Below are positions 7,837 through 16,438 of a stretch of 28,794 nucleotides of DNA, piece after piece. This DNA comes from Bacillota bacterium (GTDB lineage: Bacteria; Bacillota_E; RBS10-35; JAJYVN01), in contig JAJZWQ010000018.1 of assembly GCA_021846605.1 (NCBI GenBank), positions 1-28,794 of the forward strand. The letters run 5' to 3'. The notes beneath the pieces were generated by a model, which was not told the origin of the DNA, did no database searches, and was given only the letters and a program-made list of their open reading frames with translations. Position numbers and translations under genes: made by a program. Positions within the stretch are counted from its first letter, which is position 1. Each line of letters begins with the position of its first letter.

Positions 7837-8415
7837 ATGGCCACCGAGATCCTGATCCTGGGGCGCCTGCTGCGCGGGCCCCGGCACGGCTACGAGATCC
7901 GGCAGGCGTTGGAACGTTCGCTGGGTGGACTGGTGCGCATGACCAACAGCCAGATCTACCCGACCCTCCAGTCCCTGGAGGAGATGGGCGCGCTCGAGCG
8001 CAGCGTGGAGCGCCAGGAGGGCAGACCGGACCGCCACCGCTACGCCATCACGCCTCGGGGGCACGCGATCCTGCACGACATGGTCTGCGACCTCCCCGAG
8101 GCGAAGGCGCGCCGCGACGTGGAGTTCTACGTGCGGGTCGCCTTCTTCCGGCTCCTGTCCCCGGAGGAGCGGCTCCGGCTCCTGCAGACCCGCCGTCAGG
8201 TGCTCCTGGCGCGCCGGGAGAACGTAGCCACCTGGGGCGAGCGTGGGGCCGTGGAGCCCGAGGACTTCCTGGCAGACCTCGGCGCCCTGCGGGCCGAGAT
8301 GTTTGACGTCGAGTTGCGCTGGCTGGACCGCTGGATGGGTCGCGCGGAGGCGGCGGGGGGACCAGATCCGGTTGAACCCTTGCGACCCTCTAGGGAAGGC
8401 GGGGAAACCACATGA
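7837..8415 (+). CDS. PadR-family transcriptional regulator
   Basis: A 192-aa PadR regulator. The N-terminal winged helix (residues 1-75) shows ILGRLLRGPRHGYEI, TNSQIYPTLQSLEEMGAL and RHRYAITPRGHAIL. The C-terminal half (90-170) is the long helical Vir_C-type dimerisation region, with FYVRVAFFRLLSPEERL. The ATG follows AAAGGGAGAG. The stop overlaps the start of the DUF998 gene (ATGA), so the regulator and membrane protein are co-translated. PadR genes commonly control an adjacent membrane transporter or resistance protein. The ligand is unknown. Dyads at the promoter suggest it represses its own operon. Confidence 0.93.
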   Translation: MATEILILGRLLRGPRHGYEIRQALERSLGGLVRMTNSQIYPTLQSLEEMGALERSVERQEGRPDRHRYAITPRGHAILHDMVCDLPEAKARRDVEFYVRVAFFRLLSPEERLRLLQTRRQVLLARRENVATWGERGAVEPEDFLADLGALRAEMFDVELRWLDRWMGRAEAAGGPDPVEPLRPSREGGETT

Positions 8416-9068
8416 GCGCCTCCGAACCGCAGGGCAGCAGCATTCGCAACCGCACCTGGGCCCCGTTAACGCTCGTCGGGATCGCGGTGTACGTCGCACT
8501 GGACATCATCCTTCAACTCCTGCCCCCCCACTACAGCCCGATCCGCCAGGCCGAGAGTGACCTCGGCGTCGGGCCCTATGGCTGGCTGATGTCCGTGAAC
8601 TTCGTTTTGCGCGGGGCCCTCACGGCCACGGCCGCCACGGCCATCGCCACGGCCTTCCCGCCTGCCGCCCAGCCCCGGTTCGGGCTCATCCTGCTTTGGG
8701 TCTTCGGAGTCTGCTCGGCGCTGCTGGCCTTCTTCCCGACGGATATTCTTGATGACCGCAGGCTCGTGCCCCACCCGGTCGCCACCGTGCACGGTGAGAT
8801 CCACCTGCTTTTGGCCCTGATCGCCTTTGTCGCCGCGCCCCTGGGGGCGCTCCTCATCTCCTTCACCCTCCAGCGCGCGCCCCAACTGGCCCCCGCCCGG
8901 ACAGCAGCGGTCGCGCTCGCCGTCGCCTCGGCGTTCTCCCTGCTGCTCCTGCGGGTGTTTGCGCGCCACCACGCCGGTGGGCTCGACGAGCGCATCTTCC
9001 TGGCTTGCGTGCTGGCCTGGCTCGCGATCCTGGCCGTGCGCACATGCCGCGCGCGTGCGCCAGCATGA
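8412..9068 (+). CDS. DUF998 family membrane protein
   Basis: A 218-aa protein with about six transmembrane helices (roughly 16-36, 58-80, 92-110, 128-152, 165-182 and 192-210). Family signs are the PIRQAESDLGVGPYGW segment after the first helix, and FPTDI followed by a conserved His (VATVHGEIH), typical of DUF998 proteins. The start overlaps the padR stop by 4 nt. Function is unknown. Coupling to a PadR repressor suggests an inducible membrane role, for example stress or drug response; this is inference only. Confidence 0.88.
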   Translation: MSASEPQGSSIRNRTWAPLTLVGIAVYVALDIILQLLPPHYSPIRQAESDLGVGPYGWLMSVNFVLRGALTATAATAIATAFPPAAQPRFGLILLWVFGVCSALLAFFPTDILDDRRLVPHPVATVHGEIHLLLALIAFVAAPLGALLISFTLQRAPQLAPARTAAVALAVASAFSLLLLRVFARHHAGGLDERIFLACVLAWLAILAVRTCRARAPA

Positions 9069-9682
9069 CCGGCCCGCCTGCCAGCCCGACCGAGCAGTGA
9101 ATCGACGGGGAGCCGCGGGCGGGCGGCAGCTCGGGACAGTCGATGTGCGGCGGAATCCCGAAGGATTCCGCCGCGCGGGCCAGGCCGCGCTCCTCCGGGA
9201 CAGCGCACCGCCAGGTCGCCGACCTCGTATTGCACGATCTCGAATCGGGACGGCCATCGCGTCCAACGCCCCCGCGCGCGCTCCAATGCATGTCCCGGAC
9301 CCGGGGCTTGCCTGCGCACAGGCCTCAGGAGCATGCATGCGGTCTCCGGTTGCCAGCGGCAACGGTCGGCACTGCGAGAGGCGACCCGCTGACATAGTGC
9401 GGCAGGCCTCGCCCGCGCGGGCCACCAAGTCCCCGCGGCCCGCCTGCCCCCTGCTTCCGACTTCTCCGCTCGTGACCGGATCTCCCCCGCCCCCGCTCTC
9501 CTCCACGGCCGCACCGGCGGACGTGATTTTGGTCCGATGAACCCCTTGTCTGGGCTAGGCGCGTTGGCTCCGATCGCGCTCTTGGCGCACCTGTTCCCCA
9601 AGGTGCCCTCTGGGCGCCGTGCTGCCCGCGCCTCAAAATTGGGAGGGGGGTGGGGTGCCGCCTCTGCCCTTTGGGGGGCCGC
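9069..9682. other. 614-bp non-coding region between DUF998 and cysI
   Basis: This separates the convergent DUF998 gene and the cysI 3' end. Frames on both strands are low-complexity and carry no recognisable motif. It contains one perfect stem-loop (9147-9174, listed separately) and a stretch of G and C homopolymers around 9640-9680. It is unusually long for a convergent gap in this compact window, so a decayed gene or an unrecognised RNA is possible. Confidence 0.5.
9147..9174. terminator. Perfect 12-bp stem, 4-nt loop hairpin (terminator-like, no T tract)
   Basis: GCGGCGGAATCC and its exact complement GGATTCCGCCGC are separated by the tetraloop CGAA. It lies about 80 nt past the DUF998 stop. 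No run of T follows on either strand, so it is not a classical intrinsic terminator. It could still stop or protect the padR-DUF998 transcript. Confidence 0.45.
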
Positions 9683-11374
9683 CTACCGCGTCGAGGCACC
9701 GACCGCGTGGAACTCGCGCCCCGCCCGCACCTCCCGTACATACCCCGTGCGCACCACGAAGTCGCCGAAGCGCTCGCCGGGCTGCCTTCGGCTGGCGAAG
9801 TGCGCCAGGATCGGGCGCAGGCTCGCCAGGATCTCGGCCTCGCCAATGTTCTCCCGGTAGAGGCAGTTGAGGCGGTCACCGCAAAAGCCGGCCCCCAGGT
9901 AGAGGTTGTAGTGGCCGGGGGCCTTGCCGGTCAGGCCGATCTCCCCCAGATACGGCCGCGAGCAGCCGTTGGGGCAGCCGCTCATGCGCACGCTGATCTC
10001 CGTGTCGGCCAGCCCCACCTCCGCCAGCAAGCCCTCCAGTTTGGCAAGGAGTGCGGGAAGGTAGCGCTCGGCCTCCGCCATCGCCAGGCCGCAGGTCGGC
10101 AGGGCCACGCAGGCCATGGCCGCGCGGCGCAGCGGCAACTGCCCCCCCGGCAGCAGGCCCCCCTGCGACGCCAGTTCCTCGATCCGCTGCTTGCCACGGG
10201 CCGGGACGCCGCAGACCATCAGGTTCTGGTTGGGGGTCAGGCGGAAGTCGCCGCCGTGGATCGCGGCGATCGCGCCCAGAGCGTCCAGTTGGGGCGCGTC
10301 CAGGCGCCCGTTCTCCACGAAGAGGGTGAGGTGGTGGCGGCCATCGCTCCCCCGCACCCAGCCCCACTGGTCGCCGCTGGCGGTGAAGGCATAGGGGCGG
10401 CAGGGAGCGAGGCCAAAACCGAGGCGCTCGTGCAACTCGCCCACAAACCACTGTAGGCCGCGATCGTCGATCGTGTACTTCAGGCGCGCGTGCTTGCGGT
10501 TGCTGCGGTCCCCGAAGTCTCGCTGGATCGTGAGCACACCCTCAGCTACGGCGATCAGTTGCTCGGGCGCGCAACAGCCGATCACCTGGCCCAGGTTGGG
10601 GTAGGTGGCGGGCTCGCCGTAGGTCATCCCCATCCCGCCCCCGACCACGACATTGAAGCCGACCAGACGGTCGTCCTCGGCGATGGCGATCAGGCCCAGG
10701 TCCTGCGTGAAGACGTCGACATCGTTGCTGGGTGGGATGGCGACGCCGATCTTGAACTTGCGCGGCATGTAGGTCGGACCATAGAGGGGCTCGTGGTCTC
10801 CGCCGGCGACCTTCTCGCCCTCCAGCCAGATCTCGTGGTAGGCGGTCGTCCGCGGGAGGAGGTGTGCGCTCAGCCGGCTGGCCCACGCGAAGACCTGCCC
10901 GTGCACCGCGGAGGTGTCCGGGTTGGGGTGGCACATGACGTTGCGATTCACGTCGCCGCAGGCCCCCAGCGTGGTCAGGAGCGCGCGGTTGATCTCGGCG
11001 ATCGTCTCCTGCAGATCCCACTTCAGCACGCCGTGGAGTTGAAGCGACTGGCGGCTGGTGAGGCGGAGGGTGCCCCCGGCGTACCGGCGCGCGAGCGCAT
11101 CCAGGGCCAGCCACTGCCGCGGCTCCAGGACGCCGCCGGCCGAGCGTACGCGGATCATGAAGCCGTACGCCGGTTCCAGCTTGGACCGGCGGCGCTCGTC
11201 GCGCACATCGCGGTCGTCCTGCTGGTAGGTGCCGTGGAACTTCAATAGTTGGGTGTCGGCCGCGCGCACCGACGCCGTCAGCGCGTCGGCCAACCCCTCC
11301 CGGATCGTGCCGCGCAGGAAATCGCTGTCGGCCTTGATGCGTTCGACCTCGCTCGGCTGCCCCGCCACCGCCAT
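9683..11374 (-). CDS. cysI: Assimilatory sulfite reductase hemoprotein (beta) subunit
   Basis: A 563-aa siroheme/4Fe-4S protein that reduces sulfite to sulfide with six electrons from CysJ. The repeated sulfite-reductase halves are visible: [13 protein letters not shown] near residue 100, [35 protein letters not shown] and [12 protein letters not shown]. The Fe-S/siroheme cysteines lie in [16 protein letters not shown] and [22 protein letters not shown] 11374 abuts TAGGGGGG with no spacing, so GTG 11368, two codons in and 6 nt from the G run, may be the true start. It begins 5 nt after the cysJ stop, in the same operon. Confidence 0.95.
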   Translation of the reverse strand: MAVAGQPSEVERIKADSDFLRGTIREGLADALTASVRAADTQLLKFHGTYQQDDRDVRDERRRSKLEPAYGFMIRVRSAGGVLEPRQWLALDALARRYAGGTLRLTSRQSLQLHGVLKWDLQETIAEINRALLTTLGACGDVNRNVMCHPNPDTSAVHGQVFAWASRLSAHLLPRTTAYHEIWLEGEKVAGGDHEPLYGPTYMPRKFKIGVAIPPSNDVDVFTQDLGLIAIAEDDRLVGFNVVVGGGMGMTYGEPATYPNLGQVIGCCAPEQLIAVAEGVLTIQRDFGDRSNRKHARLKYTIDDRGLQWFVGELHERLGFGLAPCRPYAFTASGDQWGWVRGSDGRHHLTLFVENGRLDAPQLDALGAIAAIHGGDFRLTPNQNLMVCGVPARGKQRIEELASQGGLLPGGQLPLRRAAMACVALPTCGLAMAEAERYLPALLAKLEGLLAEVGLADTEISVRMSGCPNGCSRPYLGEIGLTGKAPGHYNLYLGAGFCGDRLNCLYRENIGEAEILASLRPILAHFASRRQPGERFGDFVVRTGYVREVRAGREFHAVGASTR

Positions 11375-11379
11375 CCCCC

Positions 11380-13224
11380 CTAGTACACGTCTTTCTGGTA
11401 GCGCCGCTCGCTGCGCATCTTGGCCAGGTAGGCGCTGGCCTGGTCGGGGCTGCGCCCCCCCTCCCGCGTCAGGACCTGCAGGAGCGCCTCGTGCACATCT
11501 GGGGCCATCCGCTGCTCGTCGCCGCAGACATAGACGTGCGCGCCCTCCTCCAGCCAGCGGTAGACCTCGCGGGCGTGCTCCAGGAGCCGATGCTGCACGT
11601 ACAGCTTCCGCGGCCCGTCCCGGGAGAAGGCGACGTCTAGGTGGGTCAGCTGCCCCGACTCCAAGGCGCCCAGCCACTCCGCCTGATACAGGAAGTCGGT
11701 GCGGAAGTGACGGTCCCCGAACACCAGCCAGCTGGGACCCGCCCCGCCGTGCTCCGCCCGCTCCTGGACGAACGCGCGGAAGGGCGCCACCCCAGTCCCC
11801 GGACCGACCATGAGGATCGGCGTGGCGGGGTCGGCCGGCAGGCGAAAGTTCTCGTTGGCCTGGACGAACACCGGCACCCGCTCCCCCACCCCACGGTCGG
11901 CCAGGTGGTGGGTGCACACACCCAAACGGCGACGGCCGCGGCGCTCGGCCGCCACCAGCCGCACCGTGAGGTGCGCCTCGTCCAGCGTGGCCGCCCGCGA
12001 ACTGGCCAGCGAGTACAGGCGCGGGGGCAGGGGGCGCAGCGTGCCCACGAACTCGGGGGCCGGCACGCCGCGCAGCCGGAAGTCGGAGACCAAGTCGATG
12101 AGGTCGGCGCCCTCGAGGTAGGCACGCAACTCCTCCGCCCGCTCAACCCGCAGGAGCGCCGCCAGAGCCGGCGCCCCGGTCAGAGCGCAGACCTTCTCCA
12201 GCAGGGGCTTGGTCAGGACGGTGATCTCGTACCGGCGCCGCAGAGCGTCGCGCAGGACGAGCCCCTCGGACAGGGACAGGTCCGGATCCCAGCCCGCGGT
12301 CTCCATCAGGGCTGAGACGACCTCGGGCCGGTTCTCGGGATATACGCCCAGGGAGTCCCCCGGCTCCCAGCCCAACCCGGAGTCGGCCAGCCGCAACTCG
12401 ATATGCCGCGTGGACCGCCCCGCACCGCGCCCGTGCAACTCCACGTGCCCGCAGACCTCAGCGACAAAGGGCTTCTCGCGGGAGTAGGCGGGCGCCGTCG
12501 CCGCCCGCGCGACCGTCGCGATCGCAAGGACCCGGCCGGCATGCGCCGGGGCGGCGCCCTCCTGGCCCAGCGCGGCGACCACCGCCTCCATCCAGGTTTC
12601 GGCGGCCTGGGAAAAGTCCAGGTCACAGTCGCAGCGGGGCACCAGCCGCGTCGCGCCCAACTCGGCCAGGCGGTCGTCCAGGTCGCGGCCAACTTTGCAG
12701 AAGAACTCGTAGGAACTGTCGCCCAAGGCCAGCACGCTGTAGCGCAACTGTTCCAACCGTGGCGCCTTGCCGCTGGCCACGAATTCACAGAAGGAGACCG
12801 CGTTGTCCGGAGGAGCCCCCTCGCCCTGGGTGCTGGCGACCAGAAGCAGCCGTTGGGCTGTGCGCAGGTCGCGCAGCGAATACCGATCCATCGCCATGGC
12901 GTCTGCCGCTACCCCGGCCGCCTGCAGGCGCATCGCCACTTCTCCGGCGATACCCTGAGCGTTCCCGGTCTGGGACCCGTAGAGCACCCGCACGGTCGGG
13001 CCGCCTGGCGCGGGCGCCAGCCCCCCCCACGGGGCCAGCGCCGCGGTCCCGGACGCCGCCTGCCAGCCGGCCAGATAGCCGCTCAGCCAAAGGCGCTGCG
13101 CACCGGTCAGGGTGGGCGCAAGCCGACCGACGAGGTCCGCCTGTTCGGCGGAGAGGGGGCTTGGGAACGTCCCCTCCCCGGCCGGCGGCGTCGACCGTTG
13201 GTGTGTGGCGACCGCTTCGGGCAC
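11380..13224 (-). CDS. cysJ: Sulfite reductase flavoprotein (alpha) subunit
   Basis: A 614-aa NADPH-dependent diflavin reductase (E. coli CysJ is 599 aa) that passes electrons to CysI. Order: an N-terminal extension with the [20 protein letters not shown] segment, a flavodoxin/FMN domain from about residue 78 ([33 protein letters not shown]), an FAD domain ([30 protein letters not shown]), then the NADPH domain ([28 protein letters not shown]) ending in the expected RYQKDVY. GTG 13224 was chosen because GGGGGAG precedes it by 7 nt; the frame can be read further upstream without a site. A good promoter lies at 13292-13320. Confidence 0.94.
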   Translation of the reverse strand: MPEAVATHQRSTPPAGEGTFPSPLSAEQADLVGRLAPTLTGAQRLWLSGYLAGWQAASGTAALAPWGGLAPAPGGPTVRVLYGSQTGNAQGIAGEVAMRLQAAGVAADAMAMDRYSLRDLRTAQRLLLVASTQGEGAPPDNAVSFCEFVASGKAPRLEQLRYSVLALGDSSYEFFCKVGRDLDDRLAELGATRLVPRCDCDLDFSQAAETWMEAVVAALGQEGAAPAHAGRVLAIATVARAATAPAYSREKPFVAEVCGHVELHGRGAGRSTRHIELRLADSGLGWEPGDSLGVYPENRPEVVSALMETAGWDPDLSLSEGLVLRDALRRRYEITVLTKPLLEKVCALTGAPALAALLRVERAEELRAYLEGADLIDLVSDFRLRGVPAPEFVGTLRPLPPRLYSLASSRAATLDEAHLTVRLVAAERRGRRRLGVCTHHLADRGVGERVPVFVQANENFRLPADPATPILMVGPGTGVAPFRAFVQERAEHGGAGPSWLVFGDRHFRTDFLYQAEWLGALESGQLTHLDVAFSRDGPRKLYVQHRLLEHAREVYRWLEEGAHVYVCGDEQRMAPDVHEALLQVLTREGGRSPDQASAYLAKMRSERRYQKDVY

Positions 13225-13291
13225 CTGGCAACTCCCCCGTTTGGCACGTGTCGGCAGGGATGGCAAACCACTGTATCCGCCCGGTTACGAG

Positions 13292-13320
13292 GATATAGCA
13301 TCGCATCGGGGGGCCGTCAA
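13292..13320 (-). promoter_or_regulatory. Predicted cysJI promoter
   Basis: On the minus strand, TTGACG (13315-13320) is separated by exactly 17 nt from TATATC (13292-13297), a housekeeping-type promoter. It leaves a leader of about 60 nt before the cysJ GTG. No riboswitch or T-box motif is visible in that leader. Confidence 0.6.
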
Positions 13321-13355
13321 GCGGCCGGCGGGCGCAGGGGCGCGGCGCAGGCGTG

Positions 13356-13384
13356 CGCACGGGGGGGCGCACGGGGGGGCGCAC
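13356..13384. repeat. 12-bp G-rich tandem repeat, 2.4 copies
   Basis: CGCAC followed by G7 occurs twice, then CGCAC once more. It is a short simple repeat in the cysJ upstream region, beyond the predicted promoter. The G runs could slip or form G-rich structures, but nothing further supports a function. Confidence 0.7.
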
Positions 13385-13710
13385 GGTTGCCCGGACGCCC
13401 GCTTCTGCCATCGCTCCACATCCCCGACGAGGTCGCGGGTGGCCAGTCGCCGCAGGTCCCGACCGATGCGCCTGGCCACCGCGTGAAGCTGGTGCCCATC
13501 CGCACGAGGGTGTCCCGACGATCAGGCGGAGTTGGGACGGTTGGCCAACCGGATCGTGAGTCGTACGCCCCGCGTTTGGGGCTATCCGGCCTGGCCGGCG
13601 ACCCAGCCGTTGCTCGGTGCGGCGTGGGGGGAAACGGCATGCGCAACTCCCCCGGGGCGGCAACGCCACAGCCCCGCAGCGCGTTCGCAGGGCAGATCGC
13701 GCGCAAGACG

Positions 13711-13836
13711 TGCGGCCGCGCACTTCCGTGCGCCAGGTGGGTGTAGGGAGGGCCCCCCCCTGAGCGAGAGCCTGGGACCGGACGGCCTGTTCCGCAGACA
13801 CCCGACAGCGATGGACTTACTCGCTGCTCAAGGCGC
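13711..13836 (-). repeat. Dispersed intergenic repeat, copy A
   Basis: Read on the minus strand, this aligns with 27504-27630 on the plus strand. It shares the identical blocks GCGCCTTGAGCAGCG and CATCGCTGTCGGGTGTC, then GGAAC.GGCCGTCC, TCCCA, a G-run/C-run segment and CCTGGCGCAC. A 5-nt insertion relative to copy B, just after the first block, would shift any reading frame, so the conservation is not that of a protein. It may be a mobile-type repeat or an RNA. Confidence 0.7.
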
Positions 13837-13957
13837 CAATACATGCCACACGGGCACTCAAGCGTTCCGCCGCCTGCCCGCCAACTCCGGGGCGTCCGGT
13901 GGGGATGGACTGTCTGGGCCGGTGGGCGCATATGTCCAGGCCGAGGCGGTGGCCGGC

Positions 13958-14653
13958 GTGTGGGTATTCAGCTTTAGCTCTCGGGCGCGGCGGCGCGTGG
14001 CCCAGGTGGCTGTGGCCGGGCTCCTGTTGGTGCTGCTCCGCTGGGCCGTGCACGGCGACGCCACCGGCTTGGCCGCGGGCGCCCCCTCCGTACTCGCGCA
14101 GGTCCCTGTCCAGGAACATCTGGTCGCCCTCACGTTCGCCCTGCCCGCCGGAACGCCAGCGGGCCCGGCCCTGACGGCCGCCCTCACGCGGGCCGAAACC
14201 CCGGTGACGGTGTTCGCAGCCTCCGCGTTCGCCTCCGGGCACGCGGCGGTGCTGCGCGCGCTCGTGCAGGCGGGAACCGAGGTCGACGCCCTGGCCGCTT
14301 CCGGCCGGCAGGTTCCGGCCAGCTGGGCGGCAGGCGTGCGCGCTGCCACCGGCGTCCAGCCCCTGTTCATCCAAGCCCTCACCACGCGGCCTCCGTCCGC
14401 CCTGCTCCATGCCAGCGCGCGGGCGGGATTGGAAGTCGTGACCTGGTCGCGCGCGCCCGCGTCGATTGCCGGTCTGCGGGCGGCCCTGAGTCCCGGTGCC
14501 ATCGTCAAGCTGCCCGTGGACGCCGAGACGATTGCCGCGCTCCCCGGGGTGGCCGCGCTGCTCCAGGCCGCTGGGTACACCCCGGTGACGCTGGCGGAGT
14601 TGGTCGCCGTCAGTGAGGGAGCCCAGGGCCTCGTGCTGCCGGCGAGCCCCTGA
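13958..14653 (+). CDS. PdaB-like membrane-anchored polysaccharide deacetylase homologue, catalytic residues lost
   Basis: A 231-aa protein with a short N-terminus, MWVFSFSSRARRRV, and one membrane helix (14-28), like the start of sporulation protein PdaB. A NodB-like domain follows. The fold landmarks are recognisable: VALTF at 56-60, TPVTVFAASAF, the ALVQAGTEV turn, LRAALSPGAIVKL and LLQAAGYTPVTLAEL. The catalytic residues are gone. The TFD aspartate is Ala (TFALPAG), the GHEIxSH histidines are absent (GTEVDALAASG), and the RxPYG and final LLH motifs are replaced. I chose GTG 13958 with GAGG about 11 nt upstream; GTG 13949 or 13922 are alternatives. It ends 44 nt inside the convergent dacF. 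The role may be structural in the spore or cell envelope (inference). Confidence 0.75.
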   Translation: MWVFSFSSRARRRVAQVAVAGLLLVLLRWAVHGDATGLAAGAPSVLAQVPVQEHLVALTFALPAGTPAGPALTAALTRAETPVTVFAASAFASGHAAVLRALVQAGTEVDALAASGRQVPASWAAGVRAATGVQPLFIQALTTRPPSALLHASARAGLEVVTWSRAPASIAGLRAALSPGAIVKLPVDAETIAALPGVAALLQAAGYTPVTLAELVAVSEGAQGLVLPASP

Positions 14654-15818
14654 GGACCAGTTGCAGCTGGCGCCACCAGAGGAGCGGTAAACCGACGCGC
14701 TTCACGGTGGACGCGGCGACCAGGGGCACCTCCGCAAACGGCTGGCCCGCGACCCGCAATTGCAGGGTGCCGATCAGCTGTCCCCGGCGGACCGGTGCGT
14801 CCACGGCCGCCGGCAGGTCCTGGATCAGGCGCATGCGGGGCAGTTCGTCCAGCGCCAGCGGGGCCGTCAGGTCCGCCGCGGCGACCACGGGCACGCGCGC
14901 GGTCGGATCCTGGGCGAGGCGCACCGGGAGCGTGGTGATCACCTGGCCCTTTGCCGCCGGCTGCACCATGCTGAAGTGCGCGTACCCCCACTGCAAAAGG
15001 CGCAGCGCGTCACCCCAGCGGTCGCTGCTGTGCAGGACCACGGCGATCAATTCGACTCCGCCGCGCGCGGCGGAGGCGACCAGGCAACTGCCGGCCGCGT
15101 CGGTCGTGCCCGTCTTGACGCCGTTGACCCACCCGTAGGTGACCAGGAGGCGGTTGGTGTTGTGCAGTTCGCGCCGGATCTCCTGGTCCATGCTGTTCGT
15201 GCCGGCGATCTGGGCTTCGGCCGTGTCCACGATCCGGGCGAACTCGGGGATGCGCAGCCCAGCCCGCGCGATCAGCGCCAGGTCAAGCGCGCTGCTGTAA
15301 TGCCCCGCCGCCGTCAGTCCGTGCGGGTTGGTGAAGTGCGTGGCGACCAGACCAAGGACTCGCGCCTTGGCGTTCATGCGCTCGGCAAACGCCGGCACTG
15401 ACCCGGCCACGTGCTCGGCGATGGCGACCGCGGCATCGTTGCCCGACGGGAGCAGCAGGGCAACGAGTAGCTGCGCGAGGGTGTAGCGCTCGCCCGCCCG
15501 AAGGTGGGCGGAGGATCCAGGCGTGGCGTCGGCCGCTGGCGATACCGTGACGACCGACTTGAGGTTTCCCTCCTCCAAGGCCACGAGCGCCGTCATCATC
15601 TTGGTCGTGCTTGCGGGCGCGCGGGGCTCTTCGGCCCCCCGGCTCCAGAGCACCCGTCCGGTCGTGGCGTCGATCAGGACAGCGGCGTCCGCGGTGACCT
15701 GCGGCCCCACGGCGACATCCGCCGGGAAGGGCCGGCTGGCCGCGGCCAGCGCCAGGGCCGGCGACGATGGTGCCAGGATCAGGAGGATGGTGAGTGCGGC
15801 GACAGCAAGCGTGCGCAT
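14610..15818 (-). CDS. dacF: D-alanyl-D-alanine carboxypeptidase (S11 family, DacF/PBP5-like)
   Basis: A 402-aa penicillin-binding protein that trims the terminal D-Ala of peptidoglycan stem peptides. It has a signal peptide (residues 1-27, MRTLAVAALTILLILA...). The active-site triad motifs are intact: S70-T-T-K73, S125-G-N127 and K235-T-G237. A beta-rich PBP5 C-terminal domain follows, then an amphipathic, hydrophobic tail (GLPLLWWRQLQLVL) likely to anchor it to the membrane. I chose ATG 15818, directly before the signal peptide; the GGGAAC site is modest, and a start at 15851 would add 11 polar residues. It lies 39 nt after the RodZ-like gene, probably in one operon. The gene symbol reflects the S11 family and is not proof of sporulation use. 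Confidence 0.92.
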   Translation of the reverse strand: MRTLAVAALTILLILAPSSPALALAAASRPFPADVAVGPQVTADAAVLIDATTGRVLWSRGAEEPRAPASTTKMMTALVALEEGNLKSVVTVSPAADATPGSSAHLRAGERYTLAQLLVALLLPSGNDAAVAIAEHVAGSVPAFAERMNAKARVLGLVATHFTNPHGLTAAGHYSSALDLALIARAGLRIPEFARIVDTAEAQIAGTNSMDQEIRRELHNTNRLLVTYGWVNGVKTGTTDAAGSCLVASAARGGVELIAVVLHSSDRWGDALRLLQWGYAHFSMVQPAAKGQVITTLPVRLAQDPTARVPVVAAADLTAPLALDELPRMRLIQDLPAAVDAPVRRGQLIGTLQLRVAGQPFAEVPLVAASTVKRVGLPLLWWRQLQLVLRGSPAARGPGLPH

Positions 15819-15857
15819 AGGGCTAGTGTTCCCGCCGCGCGCGCGGGGCACCCCAAC

Positions 15858-16256
15858 CTACAGGCCGACCGTCAAGGTGAAGACCAAGCCGACAAGGACG
15901 GCGACGATCGCGATGAGGACCAACCAGGGGAGCAGCACCGCGCGTCGGCGCCGCGGCCGGCGTGGTGGGGACGCGCCGCGCGGCTGGTCGTCTTCGGCCC
16001 CGTCGCAGCCCCGCTTCCACTCCTCGACCAGCGCCGGTCCGTCCAGCCCCAGGGTATCGCCGCAGATGCGCACGAACCCTTTGACGAACACGTGATCCGG
16101 CAGGGCCCCGACCTCGCCTGCCTCCAGGCGCTCTAGGTACCACTCGCGGATATGGGTGGCCTGCGCCAGATCGCCCAGCGACCACCCGCGCCCCTCTCGC
16201 GCCGCACGCAGGCGCCGCCCGATTGTCAAGAGGTCCGAATCTACGTCCTGGGCCAT
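15858..16256 (-). CDS. Short RodZ-like HTH membrane protein
   Basis: A 132-aa protein with a cytoplasmic HTH_25/RodZ-type domain (residues 11-70: LRAAREGRGWSLGDLAQAT, IREWYLERLEAGE, LPDHVFVKGFVR). An Arg/Pro-rich linker (92-105) and one transmembrane helix (106-131) end the protein. The extracytoplasmic domain of full-length RodZ is missing. The ATG start has little ribosome binding site. It lies upstream of dacF, consistent with a role in cell-shape or envelope gene sets, where RodZ binds MreB. That role is inference. Confidence 0.85.
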   Translation of the reverse strand: MAQDVDSDLLTIGRRLRAAREGRGWSLGDLAQATHIREWYLERLEAGEVGALPDHVFVKGFVRICGDTLGLDGPALVEEWKRGCDGAEDDQPRGASPPRRPRRRRAVLLPWLVLIAIVAVLVGLVFTLTVGL

Positions 16257-16338
16257 CCCGGGGCGCGACGGGGCGATCCTCCCCGCCGCTTCCTCCCTTC
16301 ACGCGCCTGCCGACGCGCGCATCCGTTTTAGCCGCCCG

Positions 16339-16357
16339 CGCGACGTCGTTCGTCGCG
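16339..16357. other. 7-bp hairpin between HD-GYP and RodZ-like genes
   Basis: CGCGACG and CGTCGCG flank a TCGTT loop. It lies about 80 nt past the HD-GYP stop on the minus strand. No T run follows, so terminator function is only possible. The rest of the 182-bp gap shows nothing recognisable. Confidence 0.3.
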
Positions 16358-16438
16358 AAGCGACCATTTTCGACGGTTCGCCCAGGGGAAGCGCAGCTCC
16401 TGCTGCCGCCAACTGGAAGTCCACGGGTGGGGCGCCAC

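Larger units (their letters stand above)
13321..13957. other. Long non-coding region with a tandem repeat and a dispersed repeat
   Basis: About 640 bp lie between the divergent cysJ promoter and the PdaB-like gene. It contains 2.4 copies of a 12-bp tandem repeat, CGCAC followed by seven G (13356-13384), then unassigned sequence, then a copy of a dispersed repeat (13711-13836). No frame encodes a recognisable protein. An open frame can be read from about 13532 into the PdaB-like gene, but its first ~140 residues have no family resemblance. Confidence 0.55.

Noticed and set aside
13356..13384. Repeated units as a possible CRISPR array
   Set aside because: Only 2.4 adjacent 12-bp units, no spacers and no cas genes.
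16223..16228. TTGACA on the minus strand inside the RodZ-like gene start
   Set aside because: It lies within the coding sequence with no suitable -10 and no downstream start to serve.
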